Positions 12,961 to 25,299 of a DNA stretch of 64,000 bases are shown here, piece after piece. The notes under the pieces are model-generated. The model was not told the DNA's origin. It saw only the letters and a program-made list of their open reading frames with translations, and did no database searches. The stretch spans positions 7,302,501 through 7,366,500 of the forward strand of contig JBAMJR010000089.1 in NCBI GenBank assembly GCA_038501785.1. The letters are read 5' to 3'. Numbering within the stretch: position 1 is the stretch's first letter; each line of letters opens with the position of its first letter. The position numbers and the translations under genes are program-made. This DNA comes from Myoxocephalus aenaeus (taxonomy: Eukaryota; Chordata; Actinopteri; Perciformes; Cottidae).

Positions 12961-15900
12961 GAATAACATATCGCCAAGCACAATGTCCAGATGTCACCGC
13001 GGAAGAGTTGCCGTCCTCTTAAGTTGTGGGTCGCAACATAAGCATCTGTGAAATGAATATGTTTAAAAATATATATGCAATTTGTTGTGTCCTACCATGA
13101 ACTCGCAGCCGTGGTCATGTGTTCAGGATCCTTGAGTTTAAGCCCGGGCCGGTCACACAAAGAAAAAAGACTAAGGGCATAAACATGCCAGAGATTTTAA
13201 AAGGCTGAAGATTGGACTGCATGTGTCACTAGCCAAGGGCAATTTCAGGGTGGAACTAAATGAAGGATGATGATAATAACATCCCGGGTCACCCCTGCAG
13301 TTCTGTGAAGTACTTATCTGATGTATTTTTGATTCTCCAGTATCAGATATTTCCAAAGGCTCTCAAGTCACTGGCGCCCAGTTGGGCCACGTGTTGTCAG
13401 CCTGTGATGAAATTAAAGAATTAAATATTCACTTCAGTTTCTCTAACTTTGCAAAAGCACTGCAATTTTCATGATTCCTTTCCAGCATATGATAAAATAG
13501 TCATATTAGTCTTTATCAATATTTTAACTCCTATGCTGATGATTTTCATGCATTCCACACACACACAAAAAGATCCAGATTTGCATGCTGCACACATTAT
13601 TGTAAGAGTCTTATTATTTTTCGCTGAGCACATATTGTGGACTGATGACCATGTGGATGGAATGAAAGCAATTTGTTCATTGGGACACTTTGATAACGCA
13701 TAATTGCAATGATTCAGTGCGGCGCTGCATTACATCGGCGCCGCACGACCCCGGTATAAAGACGACTTCTTGTCTCGCTCCTTAAGGTCCGGATCTCCTC
13801 AGTTTGTCTTCAATCCGAGGGGAGTTGGGAGATAACTCGGCCTGATCAAAGAATTTCGAATGAGCCATTCTGTAGTCTGTGGGCCTTTAGCTCCACGGAG
13901 AGCCACAGCCTGATTGGATTTTCCACTTTCAGGAGCAATCCTCCGTAATGTCACTGACACCTCGCTAAAGCAACGCTGTCACAGCCTGTTATCCGGCTCA
14001 ATATTCTCCTATTGGCATTTCCCTGTCGGTGTAGAGCCGGGTGCATGCCAGCAAAATGAGACAAGAGAGAATATTCCCCGTGTTATTTCCAGCCAGCAAG
14101 AAAGGGAGGAATAAAATTACATTGGCAGAAATACGAAGCAGCCTTTTATCTGCAGGGAGTCGACTGTAACAGCATTTTGTTACAGGTAGCATTACAAAGA
14201 ACCATATCAAACTGTTAGATCCACAAGTACAACAGCCCTTCATCAATTATGCTCAGAGACTAACACGCAGGCTTATTGACTCTCGTGGGAACACTCCATC
14301 TGCTGAGTCAGCGTGTGTGTGTGTTTTTGTGTATTCCTATCAGCGCATACTGTGCGTTTCGTATTTGTTTCAGCGAGAAACATAAATCACAAAATCTTTG
14401 ACGAACCCACTCCATAAGGGAACTCTTTTCGGTGGAAAATGGACGGACTATGCTTTTCGTTACTCTAGCCTGGCACACACGGGTATATAGAGGGAATAAA
14501 AATAGCCCAATTTCCCCATTTATTCACCTGAAATATGCTGCAAGTTTAAAACAGTCGCTGAAAGCTTTCCTGTAGATTATGCACAGTCTGTCGATTGTAC
14601 TTATTTTACCTTGTCATTTTCCATCTCAGTTGGTATTCTCCCTGATCATAATATATGGGCATCTGGATCCCTTGTGAAAATATAGTATTTTGCGATCTCG
14701 GAGGGCATTTTTCATTTATGTAGCTCCAAGACTTCTACTCTGATGAGGAAGTGCAAACGGTTTGACATGTCCCAAAGTTTTACCAGGAACCATAAAACTT
14801 GTTTTCAATTTTCCACACACTAAAACCACTGCGAGTGTGTCGCTTGTGTCAAAGTAATAAAATGGAAAACTTTTAATAATGTATTGCATGCAAGAAACTG
14901 CATGAAAGTGTCAACTTTAACTGTAACCGGTGCACAATACATTTTCCGCGTGTGTAAGGAACTTAAGTCAAGTTGGTTTATTCTAACCTCACTTTATATA
15001 TCGTGGAGAGACGGGAGAAGGAATTCATATAGAGTTTATTAAATAGAAAAGTATATTTTTGTCTTTTTTATTACCTAGAGCCAATATCTGCAGCAGAAGA
15101 GAATGAACAAGGGAGCACAATTTCAGAAAAGTGATCTGAATGGACACTGTGGGGATTTTTTTCTCTCTCTTTTTGTTCCATAATGTATTCCATATTACAA
15201 CATTCTCACTGCAAGATCACAGTGGGGCACCCTATGTAATAATATACAATATGTTGCAGGGCTCTTCAATTAAAAATGAGACAGCAGCCAGTCTGCACAA
15301 TTCATCTCCTGCATGATGGATGTGATGCAGTTATTCAGATCAGGAAGGCGAGTGTATCTGATTTACCTCCCCTGCAGATCACTGCATCTATTCCACTGCT
15401 GGAATTGTTAAAGTAATGTGATTACTTATTTTTCAATAACAACTTTGCGGGTTGTGTCCTCTCAGCTGTAGCCCCTGGTGGCTCCGCCTACATTTGGCTG
15501 GTTAAGGTTCCACGTCCCCAAACTGCTGCGGATGTGGACAAGTTGTTATTTAAAAAGTTTGCCACAAAACAATACTTTTCATTTCCTGAATCAAACCAAT
15601 TTGAATTATCCAGATCCAGATCCCCTTTGTTCAAAAACTAGCGCCAGTTGGAAAAGGTGATGCCAAACATTTTAGTTTTGAAGCGGTCAACTGCAGACAG
15701 ACACGCAAATGCCATTACATTTGTTGATTGTGACTTGTTTAGGACTCGAGAGGCAAAACAATGACTTGGTCCCACCGGTAAATACCTCCTAAGCTGGGGC
15801 TTAAACTGGCACAATGTTTATTTCTACTTGTGTCACAGAAAGATAAAGATGTGACACGTGAGTGTGGAGGCTTTGCAGCTATTTAAAGTACTGACACCTC

Positions 15901-17399
15901 CACGTTAAACGGTTCCAACAATAATGTGTCACAAATCCAGTTTCAACTTGCTTTCTTTCTGGCATCCGCCTCGTGACATCGCACAAAAAGACCAGCCTGG
16001 TCTCTGGCAATTTCATGAAATGAGCACAATATCGTAACCTCCCCTGGAAATAAAAAACGAGAGAATTACAGTTTTCAATCCCAACGGGGATTACAGGGCA
16101 GCTGTCCACCTAAAAAGAAAAACAAGGTAGCAGTTTGACGCTGCAGCTTTACTTTCTACCGCTCTATTTCAGAGGCCAGTTTTCATTTTTACAAAAGCTT
16201 ACCTTGACATACAGAGTGAGACAAATCTATGTCATTGGTCCATGGACGGTTTTTAAAGGGGTATCATCTTTACACATGTTGCCCACAAGACTTGTTTTGC
16301 ATTTCAGGGCTCATGGTCATTTCTCTCACTCCTTTTTGTGTCTCCTTTGTTGCTCTTGGACTCTGGGAAACTGCCACTGCACAGAACAGCCTGTTCCCAG
16401 GTGCAGTCGTATCGAGGCTTGCACAGGACAGCGATGTTTGAACACCCTAATCCTCAGCCTTCGCTCTCCCCAAACTTCAATAGCCGCCGCTGTTGCCACT
16501 TCCCCCACAACTGCCTCTGTAATGTTTTGCACACAAACCCAAAGAGCTGCGAGAGACATTCGTTAGACCTTCAAAGTGGGAGCTGAACCTGCTTGATGAT
16601 AAAACACAGTTTCGACCCATCGCTTTGAAGACTGTTACAATACATGAAGTGTACCAAAAGCCTGAGCACACATACATACGCTGTTCAACACACACACACA
16701 CACACACACACGTTGGCATACAGTACATATGAAATGACACGGGGAAAAGATGGATCGCGGGAGCATGTACAGTCTATTTTGCAGCAACCTTCAGATCAAT
16801 CCAAAAGCGAAAGGGCAGGGTTCTCGCCCCATCAGTATAAAAGAGTCTGTTGACCTTTTTAAATGAGTGAAAGATACGCTAAGGTAAAGCAAACAGTGCT
16901 TTGTTTGCAGCATCGTGGCAAGCTGTATTGATCCCTGTTCCCAGAAAAGGTCACGCACTTGAGAGGTGATTGTTATAAGATAAGCAAAAAACTGACCGTG
17001 AACTTTTCCGGGGGTTTTTTCCCAGCGCAAAGGCAGACAATGACATTTAATATAATTAGCTCCGTATTACTTCACGCGGAGGTTTATTCTCATTTCATGG
17101 CACATTGTTGTGTTATGTACATTACTCTGGCTTGGCTTGGGCCGGACATCTGTGCTGACTCAGCAGCAGAGGTGTGTGTGTGTGTGTGGCAGGTCATTTG
17201 CTAACGAGGCAGTGTAATGTCTGCTAAATAGCTAATAGCTTCAGTCTGAGGGAAGGCAGCCAGGAAGGGATGAGCGTACTGTCAGCAGTCCCCATTGCAT
17301 TGCATGTCTAGGATGCTGTCGTCTTTTTGGCAATCAAGTCATCTTTGGTTGGTATCGCATTCAGGAAGTTGATAATTCTGCAAAATGCATCATCTGTCT
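12961..17399. other. Gene-free region with a GC-rich hairpin and TATA-like motif
   Basis: No supported gene. The 143-residue frame at 16135-16566 overlaps other frames on both strands and shows no domain. A perfect 8-bp inverted repeat (TGCGGCGC 13718-13725, GCGCCGCA 13738-13745) sits 9 bp upstream of TATAAA (13755-13760) in a locally CpG-rich patch. A (CA)n run lies at about 16687-16711. Confidence 0.5.
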
Positions 17400-17760
17400 G
17401 TCTCCCTGTCTGCCTCTTAGACGGCGGCGGCAAGGAGGTATTCGGATTGTTCATTCTTGTGATCGCGATACCTCAGGAACTCTCCGATTCTTCAGATTTG
17501 GCACAAACATTTACCTGGACTCAAGGATGAACTGATTAGAATGTGGTGGTCAAAGGTCACTGTCACCTCACGAAACACCTTTTTGACCTTAATTCAATAT
17601 TTAAAATGCTGAACTTGACAATTTTAATTGGATAAAATGATGGAGCGATGAGATTTTGTACAGACGTGGCTATAAACTGCAGTATTATATGCATGAAGAT
17701 GTTATGACTGGTTGGCAGAGGCATAGAACACCGAGGCAGTAATTCTAGCAAATAGATCAT
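17400..17760 (+). repeat. Ancient dispersed teleost repeat
   Basis: Recognisable pieces are GCGATACCTCAGGAAC (17465-17480), GGCACAAACATTTACCTGGA, GGTGGTCAAAGGTCACTGTC and GGCAGAGGCATAGAAC. From memory these occur in the same order in a common teleost repeat. No coding capacity or target duplication is visible, and the family is not named here. Confidence 0.5.
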
Positions 17761-17804
17761 CTCCCAACTGGAGCTTGTTGCTTGCTCACTGGTTTATGAA
17801 CTGT

Positions 17805-18190
17805 CATTTTTGCCGTCGCCATCTTGGATATTGGCTGTTGCCATCTTGGTTATTGGCTGTTGCCATCTTGGATTTTTGGCAGTCGCCGCCTTGGCTTTTT
17901 GCAACCAGAAGCGACACAAGCGAGTGGAGATGAGTACAACAGAATGTTGAATAAGTAATTTTGAAGCAACCAAAATGTCTCAATGAACGTTCATGTACTG
18001 CAAACACACTGGCATGGTGAAAGCAACCTGTCAATCAGACTTAAAACTAGCGATTGAGACCATAAACTCACGTTTAGTGATGGAATAAATCAAGTGTGAG
18101 GTACGTTCATTTTCTCATAGACAAATACAATCATACTTTTTTTTGCAACTACAGGAGTCGCCCCCTGCTGGCCATTAGAACAGGTTTTTG
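17805..18190 (+). repeat. Dispersed repeat with tandem GCCATCTTGG units
   Basis: Three to four imperfect units of about 27 bp containing GCCATCTTGG or a variant (17815-17900) are followed by a segment with GCGATTGAGACCATAAACTC (about 18050-18069) and GGAGTCGCCCCCTGCTGGCC. I recall this combination from many teleost loci. It contains the CTCF-like site listed separately. Confidence 0.5.
18157..18173 (-). promoter_or_regulatory. CTCF-like motif inside a repeat
   Basis: The minus strand reads GGCCAGCAGGGGGCGAC, close to the vertebrate CTCF core CCASYAGRKGGCRS. It is embedded in a dispersed repeat, so the match may be a property of the family and not a selected site. Occupancy is unknown. Confidence 0.4.
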
Positions 18191-20073
18191 TTGAAGGTTA
18201 ATGTGGCTGCCTGGTTGTTTGCTTGTCCCTGTTTTCAAATTTCCAGATGACAGCAATCAAATCCAACTCCAAATTTCAAATGTGACACAGATACAATATC
18301 CCTATTTTCCAAATATGTATGACATTTTTATGATGCCTCTAAACTGGATGTAAACATAAGCCAGCTACACGACATAAGAGGCCCTCAGAAACCGTCATCT
18401 TTTATCTCAAGACTCCTGTTAAAAGGAACCTTTCAATATGATTATGCATAGCACCGATACGGTATTATTAAATTTAGAAATCCATATACGTTATGTAAAA
18501 CATGGGCACCCCCTACAACCCTTTGCTGATGAAGTATGATAATTACTTAATTGAATTGTCTGCTGTGTTCAACTGCCAGAACTTCGACATCCAAATAAGA
18601 TGAATATGACAGCAACTTTACCAGTTTCAAGATCTTTTTTTGTATACCCAAAAATCAAGAACTTTAAAATTGGATTAGTGAGTAAACCTGCTCCAACGGC
18701 GACAAGGCTTCACTGTAACGAGTGTTAAAATGACAGCGAGTATCGTGTGTGATGTCACCCTTTTGAGAGGCAGAGGGTGAGTACTGATGTACTGAAAATA
18801 ATCCTGAGCACTGCACGCAGGCACATTTTGCCCAAATAAATAATAATTGAATGACAGACAGAGAAGAAAGGGCTGTCACTCAGAGAGTGTCTGAAGAGCT
18901 CCCACGGAGACGAGGAAGTTGATGAAAATGGAAGGAGTGATTCTTTTCAAGGTCTTTTTTATTTTAGACAATATGTGACACGATAATGACCGCCTGCGCT
19001 GTGGCTTGGCTCTGCGCTTGCTTGCCTCTCGCTCGTCTCTTCGTGCCGTTGTGAGCTCGCCAGGCTGCCACCGAGAAAGACAGAAGCCCATCAAACATTG
19101 ATGAATGCCACTCTCCACCTGCTGCTCTACTAATTTGAATCTCTGTCCTGGCACTGATTTCCAGCTCTGGGTTTCGCAGACGGGACTTCAACACGCAAAT
19201 GCACGCCAATTAAAATCGGTATCTTAGAGCCGGTTCATTTATATAAAGTGCTACATGTTTCAAAACACACAAATGACACACGGGCACCCACACGCATAAA
19301 CACACAGAAGACCATATTGCCTTATTGCAATGACAACTCTGCCAGAGCCACCAGCACAGAGCCTCTGAACATGTCCTGAGGGGAGATTAGTTGCCATCGA
19401 AGCACTTTGCCATTTTCCTGCAGCGAGTCTTTGAAGAGAAGAGACGAGGCTGGCGTCCATCTCCCAGTGTCAGTTTCATGCACATAATGCACCATGATCA
19501 TTATTATCGCTTATATTCCATGAATGTTAGCAACTTTGGGGAGCAAGCAGCAAACATGAAATTATATTTCTGGCTGGTAATCTGGCCAGTCGGACACGTT
19601 TTTTCAATTCAATTCAGTGGGGTTTATATGCTATAATAATTTAAACGAAACATGTACTGCCGTTCAATAAGCCGCCTCCCACTACCCCCCCTTTTGACTG
19701 TTGCTGTGTCTTTGCAGCTTTCCGTTTGTGCACACATGCAACCCAGTTGCCAGAAGAAGAAAAAATTATGTATGTTTCTGCAAACCATGGGTACTTTGAT
19801 TGTCAACGTTTCTAAACCCGAAATACGTTTACGAAATAAGTTTCATATTGTATTTGTTGTATATTACGCTTCGGAGACTTTCTTGTGTAATGTTACATCA
19901 CAAGCATAATGTTGCATAACAATTAATACATTTTGGTTTCCAACAGGAAACTAACGGTCTTTCAATAACCATATGCTACGTTACTTGCTCTGTGCTAAAT
20001 TAGAGCAGACAGAAAACGAGTGTTTAATACATTACGTTTTCAAAATGCAAAAAAATAAATAAAAGCCCCGCCG
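18191..20073. other. Gene-free region
   Basis: No supported gene or bounded element. The overlapping frames at 18876-19209 and 19624-19909 lie on both strands and show no protein family resemblance. Confidence 0.55.
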
Positions 20074-20158
20074 AGCCGAGTTACGGTTGTTAGATTATGA
20101 TTGGACAGTCGCTGTTTGGGCGATGGGATTAGCGAATGGTTAATTGAGCGTAAATGTG
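20074..20158 (+). repeat. Dispersed repeat, copy B
   Basis: Diverged partner of the repeat at 9822-9905, in the same orientation. Shared landmarks are GAGTTACGGTTG, TATGATTGGACAGTCGCTGT and GGTTAATTGAGCG. No coding potential. Confidence 0.55.
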
Positions 20159-21750
20159 TTGATCTATAGTTTTAGGTTACCTGTGGCAAAGAACTGGTGA
20201 TTCACAGACTTCAGCAACAAGACACCTACAACTACACGTGTGTTGTCGTGTTATATCATTTGTACCGTCTGAACATGGCGGCCCGTCTGTTTCTCTGCAG
20301 GCAAGGACCAAGCACCCATCCTCTGCTGTGATTGTGCCAAGGATGCACTCACATTCTTCAAGCACTTAGTCATACTAATGGTCTCTGTTTTGTACACAAA
20401 ATGGAAAGAAAAATAGAACGAGGCAAACTTTGGTCCTTTTTGGTCCAATTCTTTTCACTCAAGAGATATGACATCCCCCAAAATCTGGGGATTAGGAGGC
20501 AGAGTGAAGGCCTCAGGGCATTCCTTCAGATGTCTAAATCTGAGACGAGATATGGCCCCTAGATAAACAAATGTGACTGTAAATACACACCACAAGATTG
20601 CCAGAGGACTATGATTTGCTTTTTTTTGTACAACAAATGCGATTGAAGAACGAGGCGCTGCCCGCATTAATTCACTATGAAGGTCTGAATGGTTTTCTTT
20701 TATTTGCAATTTGCTGTTTCCTGAGCGCTAGTTTTTTCAAGGGGGAAATGTGGGCTGGGTGAGAGCGTAAAACAACATCATCCTCAGGGGGTTCAAAGCA
20801 CTCCCAATCCTCCGTATCACTGTCTTAAAGCCCTAAACTGCAAATGAACATCCAGCATTTGGGTGTCTGCTGTTTTCTGTGGCTTGTGGACATGTGAAAC
20901 CGTCCTTGCAAAGCGGGACGTTTCTTACTTGGCCATCTGTTTCTCAGCTGATATGTACAAATTCACAACTTCCAGAGCAATGAGAAATTATCTGTGCTCC
21001 CAGGGTGGGAGATGAGTAGTGTGTGTTAACATGAAGTGTAGCGCAGCATCATTTGAATGTGCCACAACAAGAGGATGGAGGTTTCTCTACAAACACGAGC
21101 CTCCATTACAAGGCTTTACTAATCCATCCATGCAAATCCATATCCAAAATGCGCCTTTTGTGTATAATCCCGACACAATTTCAGTGGGATTAGGATTTAG
21201 TATAAAGACAAAAATGACTGGAGGAATACAATACATCAAAAATATCAGTCAGTGTTGTGTTCAATTTGTTGTTTCTCCCCCACCGCCTTTATATATTACT
21301 TCACATCAAAGACCTGGCCTCTCTGGAGAGAGAGAGAGAGAGAGGGAGAAGGCTGAAGTAACCAGATTCTGTGTGTTGACGTGTGGCGTGTGTGTGACAG
21401 TAAAACATACACTGCAGAATCAGAGGGTTCGTCCGCACTCAAAAACAGATTACATTACATTATCCCATACCATAACAATTCATTCTACTTCAGTCACACT
21501 TCTCACTTGCATTACGCTGCACAGACGGACAGCACTAAGCAGTCGTGATTAGCACACACTCCTTAGAGATATGATCTCCCCTTGAGCTAGCTACTCTACC
21601 CGGGAGTCAATCAGCACTCCAGAGTCCACCGTCTCTGGAGGAGAGGAGGACAGGTGACTTTACAAGACGTGACAAAAAAAATGCATGTTTCAATGCATCT
21701 GAGCTACACAATTAAACAAAACAAATGAATACTTCTCTGATAAACTTGGT
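20159..21750. other. Gene-free region
   Basis: The longest open frame upstream of fat1 (21019-21552, 177 codons) falls here but has no domain and crosses a (GA)n run at about 21321-21341. I do not regard it as a gene. Nothing else is seen. Confidence 0.6.
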
Positions 21751-22399
21751 GGAATCGATCAACATTTTGGGAATTACGCTTATGTGCATTGTGGTTGAAT
21801 AAGATGTGAAGGTCAGTACCACTCTCATGTTTGTCAATTTGAATGTGAACCTACAGGTAGCAGCGGGTTAGCTTACCTTAGCATTAAAACTGGAAGGCTA
21901 AACTGCGAGCCCGGCTTTACCCATAGGTAACAAAATATGACTGCCAGCGTCACTCAAATCCACCAATTAACCCAAATTAGCATTTTTACCTTTACGTTTT
22001 TATACGGATTAGACAAATAATATATAATGTAAGTTTACTAAGCTTCACAGCTGCTCGTTTTTTAAAACCCTTGGATGGAGACTCGCTGTTTGCCCCTGTT
22101 TCCAATCACTATGCTAATCTAAGCTAACCAGCTATGTATTTGTCGTACATTTGTGCACGAGTTGTATTATTCTTCTCATCTAAACCAGAGCAAAAAGATG
22201 CAATGTCATTACTCAGCTTTAGAGGTGCTGGTTGGCTGATATTATTAGTTTTGAACAAAGCGACGAGCTGTTTCCCTGTCTCCAGTCTTTAAAGCTAAGC
22301 TAAGCTAACTGGCTATACACTCTCATCTGATGGGAGAGTAGCCTCAATCCTCTCATCTAATGCTCAACAAAGGGAATAACCAAAATGTCAAAGTATTCC
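21751..22399. mobile_element. Fold-back (MITE-like) element
   Basis: The two ends are inverted copies: GGAAT then AACATTTTGGGAATTACGC at the left (21751-21779), and the reverse complement of the right end reads GGAATACTTTGACATTTTGG. Further in, the arms continue to pair: GGTTAGCTTACCTTAGC with AAACTGGAAG on the left, against GCTAAGCTAAGCTAAC preceded by CTCCAGTCTTTAAAG on the right. From memory this is a widespread teleost non-coding element. The length is about 650 bp and there is no ORF. A target duplication is not evident. Confidence 0.65.
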
Positions 22400-22437
22400 T
22401 TTTAATATTGTCATATTAATACAAATATGCAAATGGT

Positions 22438-22685
22438 GAAGTGACTAGGGTGACCAGACGTCCTCTTTTTCCCGGACATGTCCTCTTTTCGAGACCTAAA
22501 AAAAGCTCCCTCACATTCCACCTTCTTGCGCAAGCTCTGACTGTAGAGAGAACTGTCATTGGTCGACCGATCTCAACGTAAATGTAAGTGCACGGCATGC
22601 TATACACTACTACTACTTCCCACCCCCCCCCGCGACGAAGTGTCCTCTTTTTCACAAACTCAAATCTGGTCACCCTAGAAGTGAC
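22438..22685. mobile_element. Non-autonomous hAT-type element with 8-bp duplication
   Basis: A 232-bp element (22446-22677) begins TAGGGTGACCAGA and ends with its exact inverse TCTGGTCACCCTA. It is flanked on both sides by GAAGTGAC (22438-22445 and 22678-22685). Perfect 8-bp target duplications and short T/CAGGG-type inverted ends are the hallmark of the hAT superfamily. Inside are two further GTCCTCTTTT-type motifs and no transposase. The intact flanks suggest the insertion is not very old. Confidence 0.88.
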
Positions 22686-25299
22686 ATAGTTTACAATTTA
22701 GTTGCAGCAGCAGTTTTGTATTTAGACAAAATAGTTTCACACTTCCGGAAAAAAAAAATCACAATACAGGAAGATATTTCAAAAATGAAATCAACATCAG
22801 TGCCCGTTCTCTTCGTGGGTGACGAGATGGACTTTGTTCTCAGGGTTTAATAAGGTGAACAGTCTGTTTACAGTACATTTGGAATGCACTACTGTGATCC
22901 ATCTGGTGACATCTCCAGGGACGGCCATCTTATTTGGCTTATGAAGCAGTGAATAACAAAGAGCCTCGATATGCAACCCAGTCTGAGTCAAATGCAGGGT
23001 TTATAAGGAGGAGGGGGTGAAAGGGGTTATTGATTTCCCAGAGGACACGGTACAGGTTTTCATGATAACCTGAGAAGCGCACTGATCTATTATACCCATT
23101 TTAATCTGCACGTGCATGTTCTCTTAAAGCAACACCACCGAATAAAAAAATGTAGTCATGTTTTAACTCTCCAAACAGGTTGCCCCAGATATTGCACAGT
23201 GTCTTCTTGTGTCTTTCTTTTTTTAGGTAATTACGGAAGCTTCTACAACCAAGGGCCTTTGCTAATATAATCTCCTGCTTTGCTTGAGGCAGCGTGGAGT
23301 CTTTATTTTCAGAGCACAGCAGTTTGTCTCCAGCTGCAGGGGCAATGTCAATTGTTTATTATTATTCCCCATAAATTTATCATGTCATTTTCTAAAAAAA
23401 ACAACAACCTTCCCACACTTAAATAGTGTTTGGTACACTGTGTGATTTTTTGGAGATAATATTCTCTTTCCGCACAGAGGCTCGGTGGCACCCGCTCTGG
23501 GAGGGTCAGTGTCTTTACTCGAGGACACTACAGCGGGATGGATATTGAATTATTACAATCTCTCTTACAGTTAAGCTCAGCCTCAGGATTCAGATGCTAC
23601 ACAGATTGGAAGGTGAAATAAACAGATACCTGGGTGCTCCACTGCTGCGGGCGCACTACAAATCATCTGTATCTTTTCCTGATCTCTCTCTAGTTTCAAG
23701 TTGCAACATTAGTCACGGTGGAGAGGGGGGGGTGTAACTCACTCAGCACATCAGCCTGTTCCTTACATCTCTCGGGTCAATCTGCAGCGTATTAGTATGA
23801 ATTTAAGTGGAAATTGAGCCTGCCGTGTGTTATATGAGAGGGTGCAGCATGCTGCAGACTCTGTTATACTGAGGCTCTTCAGACTGAGGAGTGGAGCGCC
23901 TTTTGCACCACCAGCACGGCACAGAAGACATAACTGGTGAGTCAGTCATCAAGCTGTCACACTATGCACAGTCGGAGTGATGTAAAAGAAAAAATGATAA
24001 ATCTCCCACGAAAAGGGCCTCCTGATTTTGGAGTTATATTCTCTCCATAAAGTTGATTTAAGTAACCATTAAGGGGATTGCAGGTGTTCCCCCAAAGCAA
24101 ACAGTTCCCATCCTCCCCATACACGCAGGGCGTATAGGACCTGACCCCCAGCAGCCACAGGACTGCAAAACGCTCCGTGAGATCAAAGCAGTGGAAGCAA
24201 GCAGCCCAGGGCATCACCTGACCTGAATTCAATTAAAGCTTTACAGGCAGATCAGAGGGAAGGCTAAGCGAAGAGAAGGAGAGAAAAGAAAAGGAGAAAA
24301 AGGAAGCTGTTTCAGATACCTAACATTGTCTGGGACAAAAGTGTGAGAGAGATAGAGGGGAGACCACGAGATGAGAGAGAGAGATGAAACGGTACACACT
24401 TGCTCTCTGACACACAAGCTCAATCTTTCCTCTCTCCTTACGTCTCTCTCTCTCTCTCACTCCCACACACACACACACAAGCACACACACATGTACACAC
24501 AAACACACACATACATGCACACACAAACCAAACCCATAGGTCTCGTTCGTTTACTCAGCCTGTGGGCAAATGTGACTTTAATGAGCCGGTGCTGAATGGA
24601 CATTAGGCAGAGATCCTCACGCTGGACCGCCAGCTCCAGCAGCCCCTCTCTGCTCTGGCATTCTTTGGCAGCCACTTCACAGCACGGTGTCGAGTTTAGT
24701 TGTTAACCACATGTTCGAGGAGCTGAATGGAGACATTTGCCCCACTGATGCTCAAGTGCGTCCGCTGATCAGCATTAAAAGCACCCGGTGGCTTCTTAAA
24801 AAGGGGCGCAAGAACACGACCCGTGAACGGAATGAATTGAGAAAGCCATGCCAAATTGGAGAAAATAAATGAAGGGTTTCTTTGATTTTTATGGACAGAA
24901 GACATATGGAGGCAACCCACTGAGTTGTGCATGTGAGGAATGAGAGAGGCTTGTGACGTCAGGGCTGAAGGTGTAAGATCCTGGATGCCTTCAAGGAGAT
25001 CTGATATGCTCACTTTCAAACTCTGTGGTTTTCTCAAATGACTTTGCTTCTGATAGAAGATCATTTAAAAGATCATTTAAAAATAATGTACTTTTTTTGC
25101 TTCAAGTGCCCCTGAAGCAAAATATGTTTTCATTGATTATGTTTTTTTTTTAAAGGTATCAAATGATGCTGACGGATGAAATATGCATCAGGATTAGAAT
25201 TTACGTTTATGTTATTTCTTCAGAATTCTTCTTCTTGTATTATTTTTCTGGTCAAAAATAATTAGGCTAATAATCAAAGTAATCACTTTCCCCATCAGC
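22686..25299. other. Gene-free region with simple repeats
   Basis: No supported gene. A (TC)n run followed by (CA)n and CA-rich interrupted sequence occupies about 24437-24530 and explains the Thr/His-rich and Cys/Val-rich frames there. A G homopolymer lies near 23727-23733. Confidence 0.55.

Noticed and set aside
16135..16566. 143-codon open frame overlapped by four others
   Set aside because: Open frames on both strands over the same bases with no family resemblance indicate chance openness.
21019..21552. 177-codon open frame on the plus strand
   Set aside because: It has no domain, signal or homology I recognise and includes a (GA)n run. It has no exon-like borders or strong coding bias.
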